DNA of 64,000 nucleotides from Treponema sp. GTDB taxonomy: Bacteria; Spirochaetota; Spirochaetia; Treponematales; Treponemataceae. The translations under genes and the position numbers were made by a program. Below, piece after piece: positions 53,160 through 62,510 of the stretch. Under the pieces are notes generated by a model, which ran no database searches, was not told where the DNA came from, and saw only the letters and a list, made by a program, of their open reading frames with translations. The stretch lies in assembly GCA_017645785.1 (NCBI GenBank), contig JAGCNW010000015.1, positions 38,389 to 102,388 on the forward strand, read 5' to 3'. Within the stretch, counting starts at the first letter, position 1. Every line of letters starts with the position of its first letter.

Positions 53160-53364
53160 TTACAATATGCTCGAAAGTTTCAGAAAAGAAAGCTTTGACA
53201 TAATTGTTAAGTTGGTTTTGTCGCTCACCCAAGTCTGGCCACATTCTATGTTCGCGATGTAAGTATTTGAAACATCCGCCGCTTCCGCCAATTGAAACAG
53301 GCTTGTACAGAGAAAGCTCCCCATATGTGCGCGATATTTTTAAATCAGAAAAAGCCAACGGCAA
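53160..53364 (-). pseudogene. Degraded XRE-type helix-turn-helix regulator
   Basis: In one minus-strand frame (53160-53300) the translation reads LAEAADVSNTYIANIECGQT, the recognition-helix region of a Cro/CI-type HTH. The N-terminal helix is in another frame upstream, and no continuous reading frame joins them, so at least one frameshift is needed. It ends at a TAA at 53160. It may be the remnant of an antitoxin or phage-type repressor near the two-gene module. Confidence 0.55.
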
Positions 53365-53396
53365 AATAATTCAATAAGAGATTTGACATAAAAAAA

Positions 53397-53417
53397 GCCG
53401 CCCCATAACGGAGCGGC
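53397..53417 (-). terminator. Terminator of the RecA-fold ATPase gene
   Basis: GCCGCTCC/GGGGCGGC stem (53410-53417, 53397-53404, one G-U pair) with a 5-base loop, followed on the minus strand by seven T. It lies 25 bases after the stop. Confidence 0.8.
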
Positions 53418-53441
53418 CTTTACAGCAAGCAAACGCCTGTC

Positions 53442-54116
53442 TTACTTTGTCATCAACATCGTCTTGGAATCCAAGTTGACGCTACCGGAATTCTCGTTTG
53501 AATGCTCTTTAAGAACGTTCAAGCTGAGGTTTCCGCCGGAAGCTTCGATGTGGGCTACAACGGCAAAGTAAGAAACGATTTCTGAGCGAACGCTGTCAAG
53601 CAACTTGTTGCTTTCCTTTGTGTCGCTGAACCATACGGTGATCTTTTCTTCTTTGGCAAAGTCGGCAACGGCGGCGATGTCGTTCTTGGAAATCTTGTCC
53701 AAGTCCAAACCGTCGATTACCAAAGCCTTAACGTTGATTCCGCCGCTCTTCAAAGCGCCGATTGTGTTGATTACTTTGGGCAAAGTGAACGACTCTTGGT
53801 TAAAGTTCAAAATTGTGCGGTCGCGCATGATTTCGTCCTTCAACTCTGAGGCGTTGGAAATGTTCTTCTTCTTGGCGATTTCGCTGAATACGCTTGAGTA
53901 CCAAGAAATTACGTTAGAAGAGTGCTGGTCAAAAGAAACGTGAACCAACGGATTTCCAGCCAAGAGAGAGTCCATTCCAAACTGAACCAAAACGGAAGTC
54001 TTTCCCAAGCCCTTCTTTGCTGTTACCAATCCAAGCTCGCCTTCCTTGAGGCCGCCGTTAGCGGCGCTGTCAAAAAAGCGGATGGGGCTTGATTTATACA
54101 AATCGTTCTTATCCAT
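53442..54116 (-). CDS. RecA/DnaB-fold ATPase of unknown role
   Basis: 224 residues. AKKGLGKTS at about 33-41 is a Walker A loop (the first Gly of GxxGxGKT is Ala here), and ALVIDGLDL near 135 is the Walker B strand. GKT is followed by a typical RecA-type helix. Proteins of this form, in the KaiC/DnaB superfamily, move along nucleic acid or act as regulatory ATPases. No zinc or DNA-binding extension is seen. It follows fusA by 14 bases with an AAGGAG site and is probably co-transcribed with it. Confidence 0.7.
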   Translation of the reverse strand: MDKNDLYKSSPIRFFDSAANGGLKEGELGLVTAKKGLGKTSVLVQFGMDSLLAGNPLVHVSFDQHSSNVISWYSSVFSEIAKKKNISNASELKDEIMRDRTILNFNQESFTLPKVINTIGALKSGGINVKALVIDGLDLDKISKNDIAAVADFAKEEKITVWFSDTKESNKLLDSVRSEIVSYFAVVAHIEASGGNLSLNVLKEHSNENSGSVNLDSKTMLMTK

Positions 54117-54130
54117 AATTCAATTACTCC

Positions 54131-56212
54131 TTACTTCTGAGCGGCCTTGCGCTCTTCCTGATACTTCTTCTTCAATTCGTCAGAAACGGCGTTAGGAACT
54201 TTTCCGTACTTGAGGAATTCCATCGTGAACTCGGCCTTGCCCTGTGTTGAAGAGCGAAGGATTGTAGAGAAGCCGAACATTTCAGAAAGAGGAACTTCAG
54301 CGTTTACTGTAGAAGTGTTGTTCTCGTCGGTTGTATCAACGATTACGCCGCGGCGCTGGTTGATAAGGCCGAACATATTTCCCTGGAACTCAGTCGGGCC
54401 AGAAATCGAAACCTTCATGATCGGTTCCAAAATGCACGGACCGGCCTTTTCGTATCCTTCGCGGAAGGCGCCGATGGCGGCTGTCTGGAAGGCGATGTCG
54501 CTTGAGTCTACCGGGTGGTACTGACCGTCGTTGATTGTGCAGCGAACGTTAACTACAGGAGCTCCGATCAAAGAACCCTGCTGCATGGCGCGCTTGAAGC
54601 CCTTGTCGCAAGACGGAATGTATTCGTTGGGAATCGCTCCGCCCTTGATAGAGTCAACAAACTCGTACTCTTTGTCTTCGCAAGGCTCCATAAAGCCGGC
54701 AACGCGTCCGTACTGACCTGAACCACCAGTCTGCTTTTTGTGAGTGTAGTTGAAGTCGGCGCGCTTTGTGATTGTTTCGCGGTAAGCTACCTGCGGCGCT
54801 CCAGTCTCAACTTCGCACTTGTATTCGCGCTTCATGCGTTCAACATAAACGGCAAGGTGCAACTCGCCCATGCCCTTGATGATTGTTTCGTTAGATTCAG
54901 GATCCATGTATGTCTGGAATGTCGGATCTTCTTTTGTGAAGCGATTCAAGGCCTTTGACATCTGGGCCGCGGCGTTCTTGTCTTTCGGTTTAATAGAAAG
55001 AGAGATAACCGGGTTGGGAACGTACATAGAAGCCATAGAAAGGTTCAATCCGCCGCCAGTGAACGTGTCGCCAGAAGCGCAGTCAACGCCGAACAAGGCT
55101 ACGATGTCGCCGGCGCCGGCTTCGTTGATGTCTTCCATCTGGTTTGAGTTCATGCGAACAAGGCGGCCGACCTTAAAGCGCTTGCGGCTGCGAGTGTTGT
55201 AAAGTTCTTCGCCCTTTACGATGCGGCCCTGGTAAATGCGGGTGTATGTAAGCTGACCGTACTGTCCGTCGTCCAATTTGAACGCCAAGGCAACTGTCGG
55301 CTTGTTGTCGTCAGAAACCAATTCAACTTCGGCTTCGTTGTTGTCCAAGTCAAGGGCAACGTTCTTAACTTCTGTCGGATCGGGGAGGTAGCGGATAACG
55401 CCGTCGAGCAAGGGCTGGATACCCTTGTTTACGTGAGCGGAACCGCAGAACACGCCTACAAACTGCTCGGCCAAAGTGCCTTTGCGGATGGCGGCGATGA
55501 TTTCTTCTTCTGTTTCCGTTCCTTCGAGAACGTGCTCCATCAATGTGTCGTCGAACATAGAAGCGGCCTCAACCAATTCCTGGCGGTACTTTTCTACGTC
55601 GTCCTTCATGTGAGCGGGAACTTCGGCATAGCGGAGCTCGTTTCCGTCCTTTCCTTCAAAGTAAATGGCCTTGCGGCTGATCAAGTCTACAACGCCTTCG
55701 AGCTTGTCTTCCAAACCGATGGGCAATTCCATCATGTAAGCGTTGAGTCCCAACTTCTCGCGAACCTGCATGCGGACGCGGAGGGGATTGGCTCCCTGGC
55801 GGTCGCACTTGTTTACAAAGGCGATGCGGGGAACGTGATAGCGCTTGAGCTGGCGGTCAACAGTGATTGACTGAGACTGAACGCCGGCTACGGCGCACAA
55901 AATCATGATGGCGCCGTCAAGAACGCGCAATGAGCGCTCTACTTCTACCGTAAAGTCTACGTGGCCGGGGGTGTCGATTACGTTGATTGTGTAACCCTTC
56001 CACTCAACCTGCGTGGCGGCGGACTGAATTGTGATTCCGCGTTCGCGTTCCAATTCCATTGAATCCATAAGAGCGCCGACGCCATCTTTTCCACGAACTT
56101 CGTGAATCTGGTGAATCTTGTTGCAGTAAAACAAAATACGTTCTGTCGTAGTTGTTTTTCCAGAGTCAATGTGGGCGCTGATACCGATATTTCTCATCTT
56201 AGAAATATCCAT
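54131..56212 (-). CDS. fusA: Elongation factor G, mitochondrial EFG1-like type
   Basis: 693 residues, all five EF-G domains. The P-loop is AHIDSGKTT at residues 13-21, where most bacterial EF-G has AHIDAGKTT; this [14 protein letters not shown] form is typical of mitochondrial EFG1 and of spirochaete relatives. [18 protein letters not shown] and NKCD complete the GTPase. It catalyses translocation. It is not next to rpsL-rpsG, unlike in E. coli, and is transcribed with the ATPase gene downstream. Confidence 0.95.
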   Translation of the reverse strand: MDISKMRNIGISAHIDSGKTTTTERILFYCNKIHQIHEVRGKDGVGALMDSMELERERGITIQSAATQVEWKGYTINVIDTPGHVDFTVEVERSLRVLDGAIMILCAVAGVQSQSITVDRQLKRYHVPRIAFVNKCDRQGANPLRVRMQVREKLGLNAYMMELPIGLEDKLEGVVDLISRKAIYFEGKDGNELRYAEVPAHMKDDVEKYRQELVEAASMFDDTLMEHVLEGTETEEEIIAAIRKGTLAEQFVGVFCGSAHVNKGIQPLLDGVIRYLPDPTEVKNVALDLDNNEAEVELVSDDNKPTVALAFKLDDGQYGQLTYTRIYQGRIVKGEELYNTRSRKRFKVGRLVRMNSNQMEDINEAGAGDIVALFGVDCASGDTFTGGGLNLSMASMYVPNPVISLSIKPKDKNAAAQMSKALNRFTKEDPTFQTYMDPESNETIIKGMGELHLAVYVERMKREYKCEVETGAPQVAYRETITKRADFNYTHKKQTGGSGQYGRVAGFMEPCEDKEYEFVDSIKGGAIPNEYIPSCDKGFKRAMQQGSLIGAPVVNVRCTINDGQYHPVDSSDIAFQTAAIGAFREGYEKAGPCILEPIMKVSISGPTEFQGNMFGLINQRRGVIVDTTDENNTSTVNAEVPLSEMFGFSTILRSSTQGKAEFTMEFLKYGKVPNAVSDELKKKYQEERKAAQK

Positions 56213-56258
56213 AATTATCTACCTCTCATTAAAAAAATGTTGCAATAATAGTTTTACA

Positions 56259-56287
56259 ATTATAATGAATTCAAGCCCTTTGTTCAA
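56259..56287 (-). promoter_or_regulatory. Promoter of fusA
   Basis: Minus-strand TTGAAC (56282-56287), 17-bp spacer, TATAAT (56259-56264). About 40 nt of leader precede the GAGGT ribosome site and ATG at 56212. Confidence 0.7.
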
Positions 56288-56344
56288 GTCATTGCCAATA
56301 TTTTTTTTCACAGAGGGAACGCTTGAAAGCCCATAAAGCGGCCC

Positions 56345-57904
56345 CTACCATGCAAGCGGAAAGTTGGCCGAAACGGAGGCGTTAAAGCGGACGGCCTTTG
56401 CCCTGACCAAAAAATTGGCGGCTGCGGACGGCTCAAACTTTCGCTTGCCGTCCTTTTGGCTTGCAGAAAAGCCCGCCGACACGCAAGAAAGAATCCCGCG
56501 CTTTGGATAAAACGACGCCTTAAAGCGTTCGGTCCATTCCCGTTTTTGCCAGTCCAGCTCCGGCTGGAAAGAGGCGCCGCCGCTTAGGGCAAGGCGGCCG
56601 GCAAGGAGCCCGTCAAAAATATGGGAGTAATAAAAAGAGGCCGAGATTTTGGGAAGCGGCGGCGCCTTTTCTTGGCTTGGAATCTGTCGCAAGGTGATCG
56701 AAGAAAGGCCCGCGGTCAGCTTGAACAAATCCTTTTTGGCCGAAAGCTGAAGGCCGGCGGCTGCCTTGGCCTCCAAAGAGCGGCGCTCGGACTTTTTTGA
56801 AAAGTCCTTTATTTGTTCTTCCAAAAAGCCGCCCAAGCCGATTTTGACCGCGGGGCCCTTTTTGGGCTTGAATTCGATTTGGGGAGTGATTTTGGCCTGC
56901 CAAACTTTTTTGCATTCTTTTCCGTTCGCGGCCACGTATGGAGTTTTTTTGTCGCAAAAAATATTGTCGCTTGCAAAAGCCGCGGCGGACAAAGAAAAGT
57001 TCCCCAACGTAAAAAGCAATTCTTGCGCAAGGGTTGAGCGGCCCAGGCTTTTTTGTCCAAGGCTGTCCCTCCCCTCCGCGATTCCAAAAGTCGTCCTGCT
57101 TTTTAGGAACGGAATCTCCACGCAAAAATCAGCCGCAGCCATGTTCAACAATTCGCTCCGCCAAACGGGAACGGAATCAAACCAGTCGATTTCGGCGGCT
57201 TCCGACCGTTCCTCGCTGTAACGGCGGCCCCAAAGAAACCCGCCTGTGGCCTTAAGCCAGTTTTGGTAAAAAAAGCCGCCTCTCGCGCTTGCCAAAAAGG
57301 GCGCCTTGTTGGGGTCGGCCGCGTTTTTTGTAACGGCAAACTCCGCCTCAATCGGCATAAGGCGAATGTTCGGGCCGCCCCACTCTTTTGGAAGCTCCAA
57401 GCTTGCCGAGGCGTAAATCGAATCGGCTTGGGGGCTGGAAGTTTTTGTGGGCATCGCCGCAAGCAAGGCGCCCGAATCGGCAAGGCTTGAAACAAAGGGG
57501 CTTGCGCTTGCCGTGAAGGGCGCGATTCTTTTTTGGCTGTAAAGCCTTAAAGAGCCAAGCGCGACTTTTGTCTTGAACAATTCCTTTCGTTTTGAAAAGT
57601 CAAACAAGAGGCTTGCGCGCCGCCTGTCAAAAATCTTTTCATAATCGCCAAAACTTTTTACCGACCAAAAATCCCCGCCGCCTGTCTTTTTGCAAGAATT
57701 GAACAAGCGCAATTCGAACGCGTCCCAATCCAACTTTAAGCCGTGGCTAAAGGCGTAGGAAGAATCAGCCGGAACGTCCCCTTCCATATTTTTGGCCGCG
57801 TAGCAAGCCCCCGACCAATAAAGGTTCACCGCTGGATCGGCGGCCGCCGCAAGCGATAAAAAAAACGCTCCCACTAGGAGCGTTGTAAAAAATATTTTTC
57901 TCAT
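56345..57904 (-). CDS. Probable outer-membrane beta-barrel protein
   Basis: 519 residues. A Sec signal peptide is seen (residues 1-20, cut after LAAA). The mature part alternates hydrophobic residues with charged ones in many short strands and ends in an aromatic residue (SVSANFPLAW), as in outer-membrane barrels. No family is recognised. No Shine-Dalgarno lies before the ATG at 57904; a -10-like TATCTT ends 6 bases before it. It may be leaderless. Confidence 0.55.
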   Translation of the reverse strand: MRKIFFTTLLVGAFFLSLAAAADPAVNLYWSGACYAAKNMEGDVPADSSYAFSHGLKLDWDAFELRLFNSCKKTGGGDFWSVKSFGDYEKIFDRRRASLLFDFSKRKELFKTKVALGSLRLYSQKRIAPFTASASPFVSSLADSGALLAAMPTKTSSPQADSIYASASLELPKEWGGPNIRLMPIEAEFAVTKNAADPNKAPFLASARGGFFYQNWLKATGGFLWGRRYSEERSEAAEIDWFDSVPVWRSELLNMAAADFCVEIPFLKSRTTFGIAEGRDSLGQKSLGRSTLAQELLFTLGNFSLSAAAFASDNIFCDKKTPYVAANGKECKKVWQAKITPQIEFKPKKGPAVKIGLGGFLEEQIKDFSKKSERRSLEAKAAAGLQLSAKKDLFKLTAGLSSITLRQIPSQEKAPPLPKISASFYYSHIFDGLLAGRLALSGGASFQPELDWQKREWTERFKASFYPKRGILSCVSAGFSASQKDGKRKFEPSAAANFLVRAKAVRFNASVSANFPLAW

Positions 57905-57910
57905 GCCTAT

Positions 57911-57940
57911 AAGATAGACATTTTTTTGTAAATTTTGCGA
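57911..57940 (-). promoter_or_regulatory. Weak promoter immediately before the barrel gene
   Basis: Minus-strand TCGCAA (57935-57940), 18-bp spacer, TATCTT (57911-57916), then 6 bases to the ATG. Individually a weak match; the spacing agrees with the other leaderless genes. Confidence 0.35.
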
Positions 57941-57947
57941 AATTTTC

Positions 57948-57970
57948 GGAAAAAAATTTTATTTTTTTCC
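57948..57970 (-). terminator. AT-rich hairpin after pflA
   Basis: GGAAAAAAAT/ATTTTTTTCC (57948-57957, 57961-57970) with a 3-base loop begins 5 bases after the pflA stop. Its AT content makes it an unusual terminator, but the position between pflA and the barrel gene fits one. Confidence 0.5.
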
Positions 57971-57974
57971 TTCC

Positions 57975-58724
57975 CTATTTCTTCCATGCGTCGTACCGGT
58001 CGCATTCCAAAATGCGGCGGGCGTTTTGCACCCGTTCCGCCGTGGGAGAAGGAACTCCTTCCAAGCGGTAGGGAATGCCAAGCTCCTTGTACTTTGCGAC
58101 GCCAAGCGTGTGATAAGGAAGAACTTCGACGCGCTCAACGTTCCCAAGCGAACGGATAAAGTCGCGCGTTCTTTCCAAATACTCGTCCTTGTCGCTGACT
58201 CCAGGAACCAAAACGTGGCGGATCCATATCGGCTTTTTGATTTTGTCCAAGTAGCGGAACATCTTTATGATGTTGTCGTTGTCCTGCCCCGTAAGCTCCT
58301 TGTGCTCGGCCGGGTCGATGTGCTTTATGTCCATAAGCAAGAGGTCTGTGACTTCCATAAGCTTTTGGAATTTTTCAAACCATTCGCCTTGGTCGGTAAA
58401 GGGGCCGCCCGAAGTGTCTATGCAAGTGTTGACGCCTTCCTTTTTTGCAAGCGTGAAAAAGTCCAGCAAAAAGTCCAGCTGCATTAACGGCTCTCCGCCA
58501 CTGACAGTTATGCCGCCCTTCTTTCCCCAGTAGGCGCGGTCTTTAATCGCGTCGGCAAGCAAGTCGGCCGGAGACATTTTCTTTCCTTCGGCCATGTTCC
58601 ATGTGTCGGGGTTGTGGCAAAATTTGCAGCGCAAGGGGCAGCCTGCCGTGAACACGATGTGGCGCATTCCCGGTCCGTCAACCGCTCCGAATGATTCTAT
58701 TGAATGGATGTAGCCGTCTGTCAT
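57975..58724 (-). CDS. pflA: Pyruvate formate-lyase activating enzyme
   Basis: 249 residues from ATG 58724 with AGGA 7 bases upstream. Upstream in-frame codons run through the repeat at 58747 and are rejected. The radical SAM cluster motif CPLRCKFC is at Cys29, Cys33 and Cys36, and GGEPL and the later DLLLMDIKHID strand are present. It makes the glycyl radical on PflB under anaerobic conditions. The gene follows pflB by 263 bases. Confidence 0.96.
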   Translation of the reverse strand: MTDGYIHSIESFGAVDGPGMRHIVFTAGCPLRCKFCHNPDTWNMAEGKKMSPADLLADAIKDRAYWGKKGGITVSGGEPLMQLDFLLDFFTLAKKEGVNTCIDTSGGPFTDQGEWFEKFQKLMEVTDLLLMDIKHIDPAEHKELTGQDNDNIIKMFRYLDKIKKPIWIRHVLVPGVSDKDEYLERTRDFIRSLGNVERVEVLPYHTLGVAKYKELGIPYRLEGVPSPTAERVQNARRILECDRYDAWKK

Positions 58725-58746
58725 ATAGTTTCCTATCGCGCCAGCC

Positions 58747-58775
58747 AGATTGCCGCGTCGGAGCGCGGCAATGAC
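58747..58775. repeat. Palindromic repeat, copy 4
   Basis: AGATTGCCGCG, TCGGAG loop region, CGCGGCAATGAC. Same flanks and stem as the copy at 38372, with a changed loop. It lies in the pflB-pflA gap. Confidence 0.7.
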
Positions 58776-58875
58776 AGCAAGCGCCGTAAAAAAAAGCCGA
58801 CGACGAAAAACCGCCGCCGGCCTTGGTTTAGTCATAAACTTAGCCGCAAAAGATTACCCGATACTTTGTTTTGCT

Positions 58876-58894
58876 AGTTGAAGTTTATTCAACT
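58876..58894. repeat. Hairpin in the pflB-pflA gap
   Basis: AGTTGAA/TTCAACT arms (58876-58882, 58888-58894) with a 5-base loop; function unknown. It is separate from the palindromic repeat family. Confidence 0.35.
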
Positions 58895-58955
58895 GCGCTC
58901 TTACAAGCGCTGGCAATCAAGTCGGGCAATGACATTTTTTTGCGCGCCAGTCCGT

Positions 58956-58985
58956 GTCATTCCCGCGCTTGACGCGGGAATCTTT
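58956..58985. repeat. TCAAG/CTTGA-loop palindromic repeat, copy 5
   Basis: GTCATTCCCGCG, loop CTTGA, CGCGGGAATCTTT. The stem has G-C pairs where other copies have C-G or A-T, preserving pairing. It starts 3 bases after the pflB stop on the transcribed strand. Confidence 0.8.
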
Positions 58986-58987
58986 AA

Positions 58988-61324
58988 TTACATAGAAGCA
59001 TGGCAGGTTCTGGCGATAACGTCGTCCTGCTGTTCCTTTGTAAGGTTGATGAAGCGAACGGCATAGCCTGAAACGCGAACTGTGAAGTTAGCGTACTCGG
59101 GCTTTTCGGGGTGAGCCTGGCAGTCCTTAAGCTTTTCAACGCCAAAGACGTTGACGTTAAGGTGGTGGGCTCCCTTCTCGAAGTATCCGTCCATAACGTT
59201 GACCAAGTTGTCAACCCGCTCTTCTTCGTTGTGTCCCAAAGCGTCGGGGTTGATTGTCTGTGTGTTCGAGATTCCGTCGAGCGAATACTCGTAGGGAACC
59301 TTGGCAACAGAGTTCAAGCTCTTTATGAGACCCTTTGTCTCCGCGCCGTAAGAGGGGTTGGCTCCAGGGCTGAACGGAGCGTGGGCAGGGCGTCCGTTGG
59401 GCAAGGCGCCTGTGGCCTTTCCGTATACAACGTTTGAAGTGATTGTAAGGATGGAAGTTGTCGGCTCGGCGTTGCGGTATGTGTGGTGCTTCTTGATCTT
59501 TCCGATGAAAGTCTTGAGGAGCCACTTGGCGATTTCGTCGGCGCGGTCGTCGTCCTGTCCATAGCGGGGGAAGTCGCCTTCAACCTTGAAGTCGTAAGCC
59601 ATGTTGGGAGCGAAGATTTTGTTGCCCTTCTTGTCGGTGATGTTGATGTCGCGGCGAAGAACCTTTACCTTGGCGTACTTGATGGCGCTGAGCGAGTCAA
59701 CTACGTGGCTGAAGCCCGCGATTCCTGTCGCGAACGTGCGGCGAACGTTGGTGTCGATAAGAGCCAACTCGGCGGCCTCGTAGTAGTATTTGTCGTGCAT
59801 GTAGTGGATCGCGTTGAGCGTGTTGACGTACAAGCCGGCGAGCCATTCAAGCATCATGTCGTACTTCTTCATTACTTCGTCGTAATCCAAGTACTCGCTT
59901 GTGATGGGCGCCAATTCCGGTCCAACCTGAGCGCCGGGAGTCAAGCCGGCTTCTTCGTCCTTTCCGCCGTTGATGGCGTAAAGCAAGGCCTTGGCCAAGT
60001 TGGCGCGGGCTCCGAAGAACTGCATTTCCTTTCCTGTCTGAGTGGCTGAAACGCAGCAGCAGATTGAGTAGTCGTCTCCCCAAATCGGGCGCATGATGTC
60101 GTCGTTCTCGTACTGGATTGAAGAAGTGTCGATTGAAATCTTGGCCGCGTACTTGCGGAAGTTTTCCTGCAAGCGCTTTGAGTAAAGAACCGTGATGTTA
60201 GGCTCGGGCGACGGTCCCATGTTCTCCAATGTGTGGAGGAAGCGGTAGTCGTTCTTTGTTACCATTGAGCGGCCGTCCTGTCCAAGGCCGGCAACTTCCA
60301 ATGTGGCCCAAATCGGGTCGCCAGAGAAAAGCTGGTTGTAAGATTCGATGCGGGCGAAGCGAACCATGCGGAACTTCATTACGATGTGGTCGACAAGCTC
60401 CTGGGCCTGCTCTTCCGTGATGACTCCGTTCTTAAGGTCGCGCTCGATGTAGATGTCGAGGAACGTGGCGATGCGGCCAACTGACATGGCGGCGCCGTTC
60501 TGTGTCTTGATGGCGGCAAGGTAGCCGAAGTAGAGCCACTGGAAGGCTTCCTTGGCTGTCTTGGCCGGCTTAGAAATGTCAAAGCCGTACATCTTGGCCA
60601 TCTCTTTCATCTGGCCCAAGCACTTGATCTGCTCGGCAACTTCTTCGCGGAGGCGGATGACGTCGTCTGTCATTGTTCCGTCGCCGATGTTCTCAAAGTC
60701 CTTCTTCTTCTGCTCGATGAGGAAGTCGATTCCGTAAAGGGCGATGCGGCGGTAGTCGCCTACGATGCGTCCGCGTCCGTATGTGTCCGGCAAACCGGTA
60801 AGGATGTGGGCTGAGCGAGCCTTGCGGATCTCGGGATTGTATACCTGGAAGACCGCGTCAGAGTGGGTCTTGTGGTATTCTGTGAAAATCTTGTGGAGCT
60901 CTGCGTTGGGCTTGTAGCCGTACATTTCACAAGACTGCTCGGCCATGCGGATTCCGCCAAAAGGCATGAAAGCGCGCTTGAGCGGCTTGTCTGTCTGAAG
61001 GCCTACAACCTGCTCCAAGTCTTTCTTTGAGCCGTCGGCGAAAATGTAGCCGGGCTTGTGGGCTGTGATTCCTGTGACGATGTCCGTGTCGAGGTCAAGA
61101 ACTCCTGAGCGCTCCTTTCCGTCAAGGCCGACTGACTTTTTGTTGTACTCGGCCTTTTGCAAGCGCTGAAGCTCGTCGAAAAGTTCCTTGGTGGCCTTTG
61201 TAGGCGCAGCAAGGAATTTGCTGTCTCCGTCGTACGGAGTGTAGTTAAGCTGAATGAACTCGCGGACGTTTACTTCGTCCTGCCAAAGACGGCCGGCTTT
61301 AAAACCGTTCCACTCTTCTCTCAT
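58988..61324 (-). CDS. pflB: Pyruvate formate-lyase
   Basis: 778 residues from ATG 61324, after GGAGG. An upstream in-frame ATG at 61402 lies next to the promoter and is rejected. The active-site pair is within ICCC (Cys423-Cys424 align to E. coli Cys418-Cys419) and the glycyl-radical residue is Gly753 in RVSGYAVRF near the C-terminus. It splits pyruvate and CoA to acetyl-CoA and formate, the main anaerobic route from glycolysis. pflA is downstream. Confidence 0.98.
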   Translation of the reverse strand: MREEWNGFKAGRLWQDEVNVREFIQLNYTPYDGDSKFLAAPTKATKELFDELQRLQKAEYNKKSVGLDGKERSGVLDLDTDIVTGITAHKPGYIFADGSKKDLEQVVGLQTDKPLKRAFMPFGGIRMAEQSCEMYGYKPNAELHKIFTEYHKTHSDAVFQVYNPEIRKARSAHILTGLPDTYGRGRIVGDYRRIALYGIDFLIEQKKKDFENIGDGTMTDDVIRLREEVAEQIKCLGQMKEMAKMYGFDISKPAKTAKEAFQWLYFGYLAAIKTQNGAAMSVGRIATFLDIYIERDLKNGVITEEQAQELVDHIVMKFRMVRFARIESYNQLFSGDPIWATLEVAGLGQDGRSMVTKNDYRFLHTLENMGPSPEPNITVLYSKRLQENFRKYAAKISIDTSSIQYENDDIMRPIWGDDYSICCCVSATQTGKEMQFFGARANLAKALLYAINGGKDEEAGLTPGAQVGPELAPITSEYLDYDEVMKKYDMMLEWLAGLYVNTLNAIHYMHDKYYYEAAELALIDTNVRRTFATGIAGFSHVVDSLSAIKYAKVKVLRRDINITDKKGNKIFAPNMAYDFKVEGDFPRYGQDDDRADEIAKWLLKTFIGKIKKHHTYRNAEPTTSILTITSNVVYGKATGALPNGRPAHAPFSPGANPSYGAETKGLIKSLNSVAKVPYEYSLDGISNTQTINPDALGHNEEERVDNLVNVMDGYFEKGAHHLNVNVFGVEKLKDCQAHPEKPEYANFTVRVSGYAVRFINLTKEQQDDVIARTCHASM

Positions 61325-61416
61325 AGAAATGCCTCCATAAAATATTTGAAAGAAACGCCTTGTTCCGCCCGCCTCGCGGCCTTTGGAACAGTCCTTCTTC
61401 AATTTTCTTGATTTTA

Positions 61417-61445
61417 AGTATAAAGCGCATTGTCAAAAAAAGCAA
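61417..61445 (-). promoter_or_regulatory. Promoter of pflB
   Basis: Minus-strand TTGCTT (61440-61445), 17-bp spacer, TATACT (61417-61422). This gives a leader of about 85 nt. Confidence 0.55.
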
Positions 61446-61476
61446 TAGCGTTTTTATAAAAATTGCATAAAATTAA

Positions 61477-61488
61477 ATTGAATTCAAT
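61477..61488. promoter_or_regulatory. Palindrome ATTGAATTCAAT upstream of pflB
   Basis: A perfect 12-bp palindrome about 32 bp upstream of the pflB -35. It is followed by CTA, making ATTCAATCTA, a 10-mer also present at 855-864 upstream of the first lipoprotein. Possible activator or repressor site; not a Rex or Fnr consensus. Confidence 0.3.
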
Positions 61489-61518
61489 CTAATTTACAAT
61501 ACAGGCGTACGCGAATTA

Positions 61519-61561
61519 ATAGCTATTTTTGTTTGACAAAATAGCTATCAGCAAGTATAAT
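61519..61561 (+). promoter_or_regulatory. Promoter and paired ATAGCTAT operators of the toxin-antitoxin pair
   Basis: A consensus promoter: TTGACA (61533-61538), 17 bp, TATAAT (61556-61561). Two 8-bp palindromes ATAGCTAT lie at 61519-61526 and 61541-61548, 22 bp apart, on either side of the -35. This is typical spacing for cooperative binding by a dimeric antitoxin. Confidence 0.75.
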
Positions 61562-61596
61562 TATATTATCGCGGAAAAACCGCAAGGAGGCGCGTT

Positions 61597-61908
61597 ATGA
61601 ACCCGATTCCGATTTTTGAGGCAAAGAACAAGCTGCCTCTTTTTATCCACCAGGCGGAAGAGTCCGGCCCGGTCTTTATTTCCCGACACAACAAAAGCGT
61701 GGCAGTCATTCTTTCAATCGACGAATTCAACAAGCTGAACGCAAGCGCGAAAAAAACGCCGATTTGGGAGCGCGCTAAAAAGCTTAGGGAACAATACGCC
61801 CCCGACTTGACCAACGAAGAAATCGACAAGATTTTCGACGTGCGAGAAAGTTCCACGACAGGAACAAGCTGGGAAAGCGATGTTTTTAAAGGAGTGTTTG
61901 ACAATTGA
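61597..61908 (+). CDS. Phd/YefM-type antitoxin
   Basis: 103 residues. The N-terminal 55 residues match the Phd fold (IPIFEAKNKLPLFIHQAEESGPVFISRHNKSVAVILSIDEF), which binds DNA as a dimer. The acidic C-terminal half would wrap the toxin. AGGAGG precedes the ATG. The operator boxes 48 bases upstream are probable binding sites. It overlaps the PIN gene by 4 bases. Confidence 0.85.
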   Translation: MNPIPIFEAKNKLPLFIHQAEESGPVFISRHNKSVAVILSIDEFNKLNASAKKTPIWERAKKLREQYAPDLTNEEIDKIFDVRESSTTGTSWESDVFKGVFDN

Positions 61909-62357
61909 ACGCCGAAGAATCATTAGATCAAGAATCACCGAATTATTTGCTTGACTCAAATATTGTTTCGGAACTCATCAAGCCGGACGCGAAATTTTGC
62001 ATCGTTCAAAAAATCGCGGAGCATAATTCCGACTGCGCAATTTGCGCCACCTCTTGGCATGAGCTTTTATATGGCGAAGTCAAATTGCAAGACGGCGCTC
62101 AAAAATCATTCTTAAGAAATTTCATTAACGAACTTCCTGGAGATTTTAAAATTCTGAGCTACACAAAAAAGGCGGCTGAAATCCACGCTGAGATTCGCGT
62201 AAAAATTGAAAGAATGGGAAAACCCGCGCCCTTTGCCGACAGCATGATCGCCGCCGTCGCCCTGGCCAACCGAATGATTTTGGTCACCGGCAACACAAAG
62301 CATTTTGCCGCCATCCAAAAAGCCAGCGGCCTGCAAGTGGAAAACTGGCTGGAGTGA
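61905..62357 (+). CDS. vapC: PIN-domain ribonuclease toxin (VapC-like)
   Basis: 150 residues. Starts at TTG 61905, overlapping the antitoxin stop; AGGAG lies 10 bases upstream. The acidic PIN site is LLDSNIVSELI (Asp17), WHELLYG (Glu53), ADSMIAA (Asp112) and TGNTKHF (Asn120). VapC proteins cut tRNA or rRNA; the target here is unknown. Pairing with a Phd-type antitoxin is common. The first 12 residues are not conserved, so translation may begin a little later, but no alternative ATG is present before Asp17. Confidence 0.85.
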   Translation: MNAEESLDQESPNYLLDSNIVSELIKPDAKFCIVQKIAEHNSDCAICATSWHELLYGEVKLQDGAQKSFLRNFINELPGDFKILSYTKKAAEIHAEIRVKIERMGKPAPFADSMIAAVALANRMILVTGNTKHFAAIQKASGLQVENWLE

Positions 62358-62510
62358 AAAAAACACGCAAGCGATTAATACATATGTAAAGACAATTCTG
62401 ACATAAAACTAAAAATTCTACGTAATTTTTTCTAAAAAATCATTAAAAATGCGCAATCGTTTATACTTTATATGTGAAGAAAAATTTCTCTTGACAGGAC
62501 ACACATTATA

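Noticed and set aside
53152..53364. 70-residue minus-strand gene
   Set aside because: The conserved HTH signal is in a different frame of the same strand, so this reading frame is part of a pseudogene and not a real protein.
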